A DNA stretch of 64,000 nt from contig NW_020167539.1 in assembly GCF_001641265.1 (NCBI RefSeq), positions 620,001-684,000 of the forward strand, in the 5' to 3' direction. Below, one piece after another: positions 42,895 to 52,185 of the stretch (position 1 is its first letter; each line of letters opens with the position of its first letter). The notes beneath the pieces were generated by a model. It saw only the letters and a program-made list of their open reading frames with translations, had not been told where the DNA came from and ran no database searches. The position numbers and the translations under genes were made by a program. Source of the stretch: Pseudogymnoascus destructans. Taxonomy: Eukaryota > Ascomycota > Leotiomycetes > Thelebolales > Thelebolaceae.

Positions 42895-44862
42895 ATGTCT
42901 GTCGTCAGTTCGAAGGGGAAAACCCCCACCACGCCAACTTCGTCTCAGAGGTCTAAGCCTGAGAATGAAGAGATGCCCGACGCACCCACCGTCAACGAAC
43001 TCAAGGAAACTCTACGCGTCAAGTTGCCCGACACTTACTCCAGCAACCGAAAGGAACTTGAGGTGTTTTTGCTACAGGTCGAACTGTACCAGCACTTCAA
43101 TGACGAGAAGTTTCCCACCCAGGAGAGCTATGCCCTGTGGACTGCGTCCTACCTTAGGGGGGAAGCCCTGCGATGGATCGAACCATTCCTCAAGGATTAT
43201 TTCAAATATGAGAGTACCAATGGAAGCATGGCAACTACGCAGACTATGTTTGGCAGCTGGAAAGGATTCTGTAAGGAAATCCGACGCATGTTCGGAGACA
43301 TTGATGAGATTAAGACCGCGGAAGACCATCTGTTTGCACTTAAGCAGACTGGCAGCGCCCTCACGTACTCCACAGAATTCCAGAGATACGGCAATCAGAC
43401 AGGATGGGACGCCAGCGCACTCATCAGCCACTACCGACGTGGGCTGAAGAGCCATATACGTATGGAACTTGCCCGTTTGGAACAACAACCAACGGACATG
43501 GTAGCGCTAATCGAACATACGGTCCGAATCGACAATCGACTATACGAATTCCAGAAGGAACGTCGGACCTATGACAAGCCCAAGAAAAGTTACCCCTACC
43601 GGGGAAACGAGGGCAGACGACGGGATCAACACCCGCGAGACAACCGTTGGTCGGACCCAATGGAACTCGATGCCACGTTCAAACCTGGATGACCCCGTGA
43701 CCCTAAGAAAGACAGACAATTCAAGGAACGACTCTGTTTTAACTGCGACAAGCCAGGCCACATGGCCCGAGACTGCAGACAGCCAAAGAAAGGGAACAGT
43801 GGACGCAAAGTCGGCAAACAACTCAATGCTACCTGGCAAGGCCGGGGAGGTTACAACGCCTCGGGGACAGGACAGTTGAACGCAACATTTGTGAGCAAAC
43901 AGGACTGGGGAATAAACGGCAAAAGCACCCCAGAAGACGAGAGCTCAGACGAAGGGTCGGAGGCGGAATCATTTACCGTCTCGGAACAGGGAACCTTCGA
44001 CGAGCTCGCACCTACGGAACCAATGAGTCCACGGTGCAAGAGCGTAGTAAGACGCATGGCAAAACACGCCCACGCGAAGATTAGGGCCGAACGAGACAAG
44101 CCCAGCGGCCAGAGGAGAATCCCCACGCTTAAGGGCATCTACGGGAACCTGTTACAGGGACTTCCGTTAGAGTGCAAGGTGGACGACTGCAAGGATGACC
44201 TCTGGAGATACTACGACCAACTAACGAATACCCGCAGGCTGCTTGGCACGTCCCCAGATGTAGCTAAGTTGGAAGCCCAAGAAGCGGAAGAACTGGAGAA
44301 GGATGTCGAGCATATGGCTAAACTGAAGAATATGAAAAGCGTCGAACTTTACTACCAGGACCGCAGGAGAGCCCTGGAGAAGTACGATGAGAAAGCCAGA
44401 GATATGCTCCGACGGGAAAATGCGAGACCCACTCCACGCATCGAAAGGAGAGCCATGGAGCAACTAGACACGTTCTCCACGCCTCCGAGGGAAGATAGTG
44501 CATGGGTGAGAGGACAGCGGGAACTATCAACGACAGACGCAACAGAGACTGATCATCCCTGGCATGCGTATGTCTACTGGGAGTATTGCAGCGAAGATGA
44601 CTGCAAGCTCCACTGGAAAAAGAAACACCAGAATCAGTTGTTTCCCCGATCCTCGCCCAGGATACACTTCAGAGACGCAGAGCAAGTTCACGCCCTCAGG
44701 CGAAGCCAGTCTGAAGGGGACTTGCCTATCAAAAGCGAACAGGTATACGAGAAATACCCACATCTGCTAGACGAAGCAGAAGAGCGAGGGAAACGATCTC
44801 CCCAAGGACCACCATTGGAAGCGGATGAATACTATCCTTCCTCGGACGAGTCAAAAAACTAG
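42895..44862 (+). pseudogene. gag: gag gene of the chromovirus, with one in-frame TGA
   Basis: Frame opens at ATG 42895 (MSVVSSKGKTPTTPTSSQRS). The capsid region (about codons 45-200) has LRVKLPDTYSSNRKELEVFL, ALWTASYLRGEALRWIEPFL and LISHYRRGLKSHIRMELARL, typical of fungal Gypsy Gag. A TGA at 43690-43692 breaks the frame just before the nucleocapsid zinc knuckle CFNCDKPGHMARDC (CX2CX4HX4C), where Arg would be expected. After it the same frame stays open for another 390 codons, with an acidic, charged C-terminal part (HMAKLKNMKSVELYYQDRRR, ELSTTDATETDHPWHAYVYW), and ends TAG 44860-44862. The long post-knuckle extension is unusual. The stop overlaps the start of the pol frame, at a -1 frameshift signal. 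Confidence 0.88.
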
Positions 44863-44890
44863 GAGTCCTCGACGGTAGGCCACCGGCGAG
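44853..44890 (+). promoter_or_regulatory. -1 programmed ribosomal frameshift signal (slippery A_AAA_AAC plus hairpin)
   Basis: gag codons TCA AAA AAC TAG: the slippery heptamer A AAA AAC (44853-44859) is followed at once by the gag stop. After an 8-nt spacer a hairpin can form: CTCG (44868-44871) with CGAG (44887-44890), an A.G mismatch, then CGGT (44873-44876) with ACCG (44882-44885) and a 5-nt loop. Slipping by -1 enters the frame of the protease without a stop. Confidence 0.75.
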
Positions 44891-47800
44891 CAACAGGAAG
44901 AGGCCTAGTACGAACCAGCTATGCGCCACGGAAGGCGGCATGCAACTATATGTGGTCGCTAAGATACAACAGCGACACCTCCGAGCAATGATTGACTCAG
45001 GAGCGACGGGCAACTTTATGACAAAGAAAGTAGCAGACACGCAAGGTTTCAAGACACAATTGAAAACCGAACCATACCCGTTAATGGTCGTAGATGGAGA
45101 GCCCATCTCGACTAATGAAGGAATGGTGACCCACGAAACGGTCCCATTGGAAATGGTCATGCTACACGGGCACAAGGAAACGATTCAGTTTGACATCGTG
45201 CACATGGACAACCATGCGTGCATCCTTGGTGTGCCATGGCTCAAGAAACACAACCCCCAGATCGACTGGTGGAACGAGAAAGTTGTGATGAGCCAGTGCG
45301 CGTGTGAACAACGGACGGACACGCGACAATGGGAGAAACCCTCCCAGGGCCGGAAGGAGTTATGTGCAACCTCCGAGCTCGATGACCTAGCCCAGGCATC
45401 CTCACCGACGAGTATACCGGTGGAGTACAAGGAATACGAGCAATTATTCCAGGAAGGCCCTAAGAACGAGGCGCTTCCTAAGCACCAACCATGGGATCAC
45501 GAGATACCTTTGGAGAAAGACAAGAGTCCACCGTTCGGACCAATATACCAGCTATCGGAAAAGGAGCTGAAGGTACTTAAGGAGTACATCGATGATAACC
45601 TAGCGAAAGGATTCATCAGACCATCCACATCACCAGCAGGAAGTCCGGTGCTTTTCGTACCAAAGAAAGACGGCTCCCTACGGTTATGTGTGGACTATCG
45701 AGCGTTGAACAACATCACAATCAAGGACAGGTATGCCCTGCCGTTAATCAACGAACTACACGATAGATTTCAAGGAGCAAAGATCTTCAGTAAGCTAGAT
45801 CTGCGAGGAGCATACAACCTGATCTGAATCAAGGCTGGGGAAGAGTGGAAAACAGCATTCCGCACCCGCTATGGCCTATTCGAGTATCAAGTCATGCCCT
45901 TTGGGCTAACAAACGCACCCGCATCCATGCAATGACTGATGAATGATGCTTTGCACGAATACTTAGACATCTTTACCATTGTCTACCTAGACGACGTCCT
46001 GGTGTATTCAGCAACCAAGGAAGAGCATGTCAAGCATGTCAAACTTGTCCTGAAGAAACTAAAGGAGTACAGCTTACTCCTCAAACCAGAGAAGTGCGAG
46101 TTCCATAAAAACCAAGTCGAATTCTTGGGTTACATTATTGGAACGCACGGCATCAAGATGGACCAAGCAAAAGTAACGGCAGTGTTGGAATGGCCAACAC
46201 CGACCACGGTCAAGGAAGTGCAAGCCTTCCTAGGCTTCGCCAACTTCTACCGAAGATTCATCTCGGGATATTCCAAGGTAGCTCAACCACTCACGGAGCT
46301 TACCAGAAAGGATCTCGAATTCAAATGGACGAACAAGGCAGAGGCTGCTTTCCAGGAACTTAAGACGAAGTTCACGGAAGCACCTATCCTTGCTACATTT
46401 GACCCTGCAAAGAAGATCATCCTCGAAACGGACTCTTCTGACTTCGCAATTGGAGCATGTCTGAATCAACCAGACGAGAACGGTAAGTTCAAACCAATCG
46501 CGTACTACTCTAGGAAACTGTCACCCGCGGAACTCAATTACGACATCCACGACAAGGAGCTACTGGCTATTGTCGTTGCCTTTGAGCAGTGGCGAGTATA
46601 TCTTGAGGGATCCACCTACCCTGTGCAGGTATGGACGGATCACAAGAACCTCATATACTTCACCACGACCAAGGTTTTAAACCGCAGACAAGTCCGCTGG
46701 GCAGAAACCCTCGCAGCCTACAACTTCACGATAACCTATCGCAAGGGCTCTGAGAATGCAAGAGCAGACGCTCTCAGCAGACGGACCGACTACGCCGGCC
46801 CAAAGGAAGAAAGACCTAGAGCAATTCTGAAGAAAACAGATGCAGGAATACAGTACAACGAGTTACTAGCGACGATCTCAGTCATCGAAGATACAGAACT
46901 CGAGGAAAGACTCAAGAAAGCTTACGCAACAGACGAATGCGCCAAGCGAGTCTTGTCCAAAGTCGAAGGCAACTTCGCCATCAACGAACAAGGATTGATT
47001 CGATACAAAGGGTTAGTGTATGTCCCAAGTCAAATGAGACGCCCGCTGGTGCAAGAACAACACTCGTTACCAGCACACGGTCATCAGGGAGTAACACGAA
47101 CCTTCGAACGAATCACCCGACACTACTACTTCCCAGGTATGAGGAAGCAGGTAGAGACAGTGGTAAGAGAGTGCGACATTTGCAGCAAGTCAAAATCCAA
47201 TAGGCATCTGCCATACGGACAACTCAAGTCGACACCAGTACCAAAAGGAGCGTGGAAATCAATAGCTTTGGACTTCGTCGTCAAGCTTCCACCCTCCAAG
47301 GACCCGTTAACAGGAATAGAATACGACTCTATCCTCGTCATCACGGAAAGACTCACGAAATATGGGAAGTTTATACCATATCTAGAAGCTAGCGACGCCG
47401 AGGCGCTCACATATACCTTCATTCGAGTCATATTAGCTGATCATGGGATGCCAGAAGAAATCATCTCAGATAGAGACAAGCTCTTTACTTCGAAATTCTG
47501 GAAATCATTGATGGCGCTACTGGGAACAAATCATAAGCTGTCAACAGCTTTTCATCCCCAGACAGACGGCCAAACAGAAAGATTAAATCAGACCCTTGAA
47601 CAGTACCTGCGAAGCTATGTCAATCATCAACAGGATAACTGGGTTCAGATCTTACCCATCGCACAGTTTGCATATAACAGCGCGATGACAGAAGCAACGA
47701 AAGTCTCACCGTTCTTTGCCAATTACGGCTACCAGCCAGAAGCATATAGGCAACCAAGACCGGATGAATCACGAGCTGAACAAGCCCTGATCGTGGTGGA

Positions 47801-48383
47801 ACAACTGAAATCGTTCCACGAACAACTTGCGACGGACATCCAATTCTTAAATGAACGATCCGCCGCATACGCAAACAAGAAGCGCAGTATGGAACATGCC
47901 TTCAAGGAGGGGGATAAAGTATACCTACTCCGGAAACATATCAAAACGAAACGACCAAGTACAAAGTTGGACTTCAAGAAATTGGGACCATTCAAAATAT
48001 TGAACAAAGTCAGCTCAGTTAATTACAGACTGCAGCTACCCAAGAAGTCTAGACTACACCCGGTATTTCATGTCTCACTACTGGAACCAGCAAGAGGAAA
48101 TACCCCAATTGCGACAGATACAGAACTTCAACCAGAGAATGAGATTGTTGAATACGAAGTCGAAGTGATCCTAGACAGAAGGTTAGTAGGACGCAAAGAA
48201 GAGTTTTTGATAAAATGGAAAGATTATGAACCTACGGACAATTCATGGGAAACGGTCAGAAACCTTAGCTGTCCAGAGCTACTGGAGGTGTTTCGCCGTC
48301 GACACCCAAGCGATCAAAGAAGCCAGGAGACAGGGCCACAAAAAGGTCCTGGTCAGGGGCAGCACCCTCAGAAACGGCAGTAG
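44859..48383 (+). pseudogene. pol: pol gene of the chromovirus (PR-RT-RH-IN-chromodomain) with two in-frame TGAs
   Basis: Entered by -1 slippage at 44859. Protease active site MIDSGATGNF near 44985. RT: PVLFVPKKDGSLRLCVDYRA, FSKLDLRGAYNLI, VMPFGLTNAPAS, and YLDDVLVYS near 45985. TGA at 45825-45827 and 45933-45935 interrupt RT at positions where Arg is expected. RNase H: LETDSSDFAIGACLNQ, YDIHDKELLAIVVAFEQW. Integrase: zinc-binding HGHQGVTRTFERITRHYYFP, CDICSKSK; catalytic LDFVVKLPPS, ISDRDKLFTSKFWKSLMALL, FHPQTDGQTERLNQTLEQYL. A GPF/Y-like segment (FKKLGPFKILNKVSSVNYRL) precedes the chromodomain near 48140-48300: VEVILDRRLVGRKEEFLIKW, KDYEPTDNSWETVRNL. The frame ends TAG 48383. Confidence 0.92.
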
Positions 48384-48840
48384 AAGGGCTGTGCAAGAGA
48401 GTCCCTTTGACCTCTGCCTCCCTACACTCCTTCTCCTCTGCTTCATCCAATTCGTCCAAAGATTTCAGACCACGACGCAGCATCTCAACACCGCGGGTTT
48501 TGAGAGCCTTCTGCTGTTTGCGAAGACGCATGCGATGGGCATATGCTTCTTGAGCGCAGAGGTGAGCCTCTCGCTCCTGAGATGCCGCCGCTTCCTCTTC
48601 TACCTCAAGACGCTCTTCTTCTTTTCGAAGCTTCTCCCAATCAGTTGGAGAAGGGGCGCAAGCGTTGCATTTGGAATTGCGACGAGTACATTCACTACAA
48701 CGATGACTACCAGCAACAACGATACAGAATCGATTGTTGTGAAGACAGCTGGAACATGGCGACATTAGGTTGCCGTTCTTTTCAATACGGTCTGCAAGAA
48801 GATGACGTTCTTTGATTTTTATGTGTCTACTAGAAGACAT
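48265..48840 (-). CDS. Antisense gene in the chromovirus: small Cys-cluster protein with Zn2Cys6-like spacing
   Basis: 191 aa, uninterrupted, on the strand opposite to gag-pol. It lies between pol and the 3' LTR and overlaps the last 119 nt of pol. Starts MSSSRHIKIKERHLLADRIE. The Cys pattern C29-X2-C32-X6-C39-X8-C48-X2-C51-X6-C58 (plus C61) fits the spacing of fungal Zn(II)2Cys6 binuclear clusters, though the usual basic residues between Cys 2 and 3 are fewer. A highly charged helix (DWEKLRKEEERLEVEEE onward, about residues 68-150) follows, probably coiled coil, then an acidic/Pro tail. I recall similar small hypothetical proteins in fungal genomes but cannot name a family. It is free of stops although gag and pol carry three. 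Confidence 0.7.
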   Translation of the reverse strand: MSSSRHIKIKERHLLADRIEKNGNLMSPCSSCLHNNRFCIVVAGSHRCSECTRRNSKCNACAPSPTDWEKLRKEEERLEVEEEAAASQEREAHLCAQEAYAHRMRLRKQQKALKTRGVEMLRRGLKSLDELDEAEEKECREAEVKGTLLHSPSTAVSEGAAPDQDLFVALSPGFFDRLGVDGETPPVALDS

Positions 48841-48949
48841 GGTAAGCAGCGCAACCTGCTCGACAATTAAGTGGGCATCACCCTACTTAAGTAAGCGATT
48901 CCTTAATCAGCAAGACCTAAGGGACTAGGCCTTTTGGAGGAGGACCTAG

Positions 48950-49388
48950 TGTTATGGCTATAGTAACATGATGTCATGGTTATAGGGCCAGGGCCTAGTA
49001 ACGTGACGTGTGAGTCACATAACGTGACGTGTGAGTCACATAACGTGACGTGTGAGTCACAGTGGGAAGCGGGGTAGGCTGCCATGTGACGGGGCTAATG
49101 GATAGTTGCAGAAACTAGTGGATATTGGATAGTTGAGCTATCCACGAACTATCCTGAATATCTAGCTATCCGCCAACTATCCAGATTACCCATGAGGCAC
49201 GACGCCACTATATAAGTAGATAGTATTTCCTTAGATAGGAGCTTCGTGCTCAACTCAATACAGTATTTGTTATATACTAGTAACGTGTTACTTGAAGCCT
49301 TTGTGTCTGATCCCCTGCCTCCTCTGATAAGTAAACCTTTACGCAAGAGAACCTCTGTGTCTTCTATCATTTAGAAGTCAGCGTTACA
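48950..49388 (+). repeat. 3' LTR of the chromovirus (with triplicated 21-bp unit)
   Basis: 439 bp; matches the 5' LTR except for a 42-bp gain and about four substitutions (for example CTTCTATCGTTT versus CTTCTATCATTT near the end). Ends GTTACA, followed by AGCAG. Confidence 0.93.
48999..49061 (+). repeat. Triplicated 21-bp unit with TGACGT and TGAGTCA
   Basis: Three exact tandem copies at 48999-49019, 49020-49040 and 49041-49061; one copy in the 5' LTR (42501-42521) and one diverged copy in the solo LTR at 52041-52061 (minus). Each holds a CRE/ATF-like half site (TGACGT) and the palindrome TGTGAGTCACA, an AP-1/Gcn4-type site. Confidence 0.88.
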
Positions 49389-49870
49389 AGCAGATTCAAA
49401 TATTTAGAGGTAGAGGATTGAGTTCAAGACTACAATAATGGCTAGAGAAGTTATCTATAGAGAGAAGGATAGTTTGAGATGATGTTAATAGAAGGCTTGT
49501 AATTACTCCTTTATTAAAGTTGTGTTTATCTAGGCTTTCTTGTTCTACCACCACTCTCTACCTATTGTTAAGACATTGATATTCTAAACTACGTGAGGTT
49601 GCTTTGCTTTACTAATTTTCTAAACAGGAAAGCGGTTAGTACTAGTTGCATTAACATAGAAAACAAGAGTTATTCAATCTTTACTCATTTATGTTATAGT
49701 GCTTTGATTCTAACATTGATCTAGTTTAATTAATGAACCTTCATCTTGCTATTTGATTGACTTTACAGAGCTGGAATATCTACTTACAAAGCATAACAAT
49801 ATACAATTGCTTTCGAAAAAGCACACTTTTAACTATACCACTTGCTCTTTCAACACCAATTAATCCTCTA

Positions 49871-50626
49871 AATCTATCCAAATTCTTAAATCCTAATGAG
49901 GAAACACAGGCTTAGAATAATGATACTGAGACACTAACAGAGGAGGAGGTTAATAAGCTAGATTGAATCTAAAGAGAGAAGAAGAAGAAAGGAAGGAAGT
50001 AAGGCTATCCCTCATTATATACAGCTGTACGCTTACCAGTTCCCTATAACCTTAGTGGCTACTATGGGTACTTGTTGCCCTAATCGCTAGCAGCAATAAG
50101 CAGCGATCGTAACACCATTAACATCTAATGCCTCCAAATCTGCATCATATTGCTTAATAGCTCTTAATTGTGCTGTTGAGATATCAGCTCGACTTTCTAT
50201 ATAGAATTTGAACAGCCTGCCAAGCATATCTTATAATAGACTGGCTTCTTGACCTCCGTGACCATTGTAACATAAGATTGAATATCTCCTTTCTTTTGCT
50301 TGATACTGAAATTCGAATTCCCTTCTTTAGAAACCCTACAACTATATCCTAAAGTTGATTCCAGAACACCATAGAACACTACAGAACACCACAGAACACT
50401 ACAGAACACCACAGAACACTACAGAACACCACAGAACACTACAGAACACCATAGAACATCACCAACTTCATAGATCAGACCTTTCACAACTCTCCCTTAA
50501 CAAGGAATATAGGTGTGAGGGAAGTGCGCTCCTCTCGAGTGGCTCCTACAGTCGACAAACCACACAATAGGGCATTTAGCGATACAAGTCTAATCTACTA
50601 AATACAAAAAGAATAGCAAAGCTGCT
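49871..50626. other. AT-rich transposon-derived sequence with a 10-bp repeat
   Basis: AT-rich sequence with no intact gene. An array of 10-mers ACAGAACACT/ACAGAACACC occupies about 50367-50455 (eight to nine copies). Confidence 0.6.
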
Positions 50627-50846
50627 ATGGTACACACTACTAAAGAAAAAGCTAAGATGGCTAACCGAAACCTAGAAGACTATGAGTCTATGAATGAGAA
50701 AACAACTCTAGTAGATGAGTCTAAGAAGAAAGATGAACTTTAGGATGACTTCCTTAAAGCCTAAGAAGATTTCAAGAAAATGGGCAAAACAGCTTAAGAA
50801 AGATGCTAGTCTACACTGTCAAACAGCCACTAGACAAGGACTTGGA
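50627..50846 (+). pseudogene. gag-like relic of a second Gypsy element
   Basis: Plus-strand frame with VHTTKEKAKMANRNLEDYES and MNEKTTLVDESKKKDEL, interrupted by stops, then cut off where the LTR-like arm begins at 50847. Charge and position, 5' of the RT relic in the same direction, suggest a Gag start. Low sequence support. Confidence 0.4.
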
Positions 50847-52185
50847 TGTAATGGTGGGTGCACCAGATGTGAGAATCTAGCCACCCAAGGAAGGGATAAT
50901 TTTACTAAGACAACACACTGTCTTAGGAAACAGAGCCAAAGGGTTGTAGCTTAGACTATTCCACAATGCAGCAATCAGGTGTATGATGTAGTGAAGTGGT
51001 TTAGACAAGTTGTAACAAATGTTGAGTCTGAGAACTCAGGGGTAAGTCAGAGGTTAGCACCTCACTGACTTTTCAGAAACAAAGAATAACAAGATCAATG
51101 CTTGGAAGCTTGGAAAAGACATAGAAGTATGTGCTAGTCGATTTACTGTATTGTCTGCTTGCCCTTTCTTAAGGAAAGGGCAATCCTATTTATGCCAAAG
51201 GAGTGTAGTTCTCTCATCTTCCAAGACTTTCCATGACTAACCAGGCTTGGTAACTGTATTAGGAATCAAGTGTGACCCACAACTAGCTTGCTAATTATGT
51301 AGTGAATGAGGAATCCCACAGAACCATCTCTTAGGTTCCTAGCCTATAGGAAGTGAAAGGAGGTCCAAGGTAAGAGTATACCCCTATAGACAAATTATGT
51401 CATAACTTAACCAATCTTGTGAGTAACTAAGGAGCGATGATGTGTAATGAATCATAGAGGGCTGTAAAAGCTTCTAGAGATATCGTTCATGTTCCTAGGC
51501 CTCTAGTTGGTAGAGATATGCCATGTGGTAGTATTGGCCCACCCCCTTAAGGAGGATATTTTCTTAATAACTTGTTCAATGAGTGTCCAAATAATATGCC
51601 ATGATGTATGTAGCATAAACAGATGTAGTAGAAGAGTTTGCAGCAATCGTTGAGTAGTATTGCTCTTGTTGTTGGTGTGATAAGCCAAGATATGTATGGT
51701 GACTTGTAGGTTTGTGTAACGCTGACTTCTAAACGATAGAAGACACAGAGGTTTCTTGTGTAAGGTTGACTTGACAGAGGAGGCAGGGGATTAGACACAA
51801 AGGCTTTCCAAGTAACACGTTACAGTATTGTAAATAATACTATATTGAGTTGAGCACGAAGCTCCTATCTAAGGAAATACTATCTACTTATATAGTGGCG
51901 TCGTGCCTCATGGGTAATCTGGATAGTTGGCGGATAGCTAGATATTCAGGATAGTTTGTGGATAGCTCAACTATCCAATATCCACTAGTTTCTGCAACTA
52001 TCCATTAGCCCTGTCACATGGCAGCCTACCCCGCTTGCCCCCTGTGACTCACACGTCACATTACTAGGCCCTGGCCCTGTAACCATGACGTCATGTTACT
52101 GTAGCTGTAACAGTTTGAGGAGGAGATTTCTAAATTTGCTCTTGAGTTTGATAGCAAACTGAGTGCAACGAATGTCAGTATGACA
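50847..52185 (-). repeat. LTR-like arm, minus orientation, split by a solo LTR
   Basis: About 936 bp without the insertion. In minus orientation it begins TGTCATACTGAC and ends CCACCATTACA, i.e. TG...CA. It is the inverted partner of 53973-54894. A solo copy of the chromovirus LTR lies inside (51715-52112). It separates gag-like and pol relics of the older Gypsy element. Confidence 0.7.
51715..52112 (-). mobile_element. Solo LTR of the chromovirus family
   Basis: 398 bp, minus orientation, same sequence type as the LTRs at 42452 and 48950. Target duplication GTTTG at 51710-51714 and 52113-52117. Retains TGACGTCA (52086-52093) where both LTRs of the full element have TGATGTCA. Confidence 0.92.

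Larger units (their letters stand above)
42452..49388 (+). mobile_element. Near-complete Ty3/Gypsy chromovirus (LTR retrotransposon)
   Basis: 6.94 kb. LTRs at 42452-42848 and 48950-49388 begin TGTTA and end GTTACA; the 5-bp target duplication is AGCAG (42447-42451 and 49389-49393). The order protease, reverse transcriptase, RNase H, integrase, chromodomain makes it a chromovirus of the Ty3/Gypsy group. Apart from a 42-bp insertion, the two LTRs differ at only about four positions, so insertion was recent. Three in-frame TGA codons disable the present copy. An antisense gene occupies the space before the 3' LTR. It sits inside a pogo-like transposon. Confidence 0.95.
41990..49870 (+). mobile_element. 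Decayed pogo/Fot1-like DNA transposon (DDE_1), split by a retrotransposon
   Basis: Transposase remains lie on both sides of the LTR element. Left (to 42451): frames contain SKSIEEDIKALQTLAREYQE, then IYNIDETALF and TVPSRGLAT, the catalytic Asp region of pogo-type transposases, with a TAG at 42317-42319 where Trp is usual. Right (49389 to about 49870): CSTTTLYLLL, the 'N-T-T' region after the last catalytic residue, and IYNCFRKSTLL, the typical 'TI.NCW.H' helix. Stops and shifts abound, so it is inactive. The retroelement insertion duplicated AGCAG within it. Ends and terminal repeats were not identified; a TGCGATAA repeat at 41693-41716 may be near one end. Confidence 0.7.

Noticed and set aside
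43690..45935. UGA recoded as an amino acid in this element
   Set aside because: Host genes here (for example het-c, ending TGA at 59844-59846) use TGA as a stop, and the stop contexts are not strong readthrough contexts. Point mutation is simpler, though copies should be compared.
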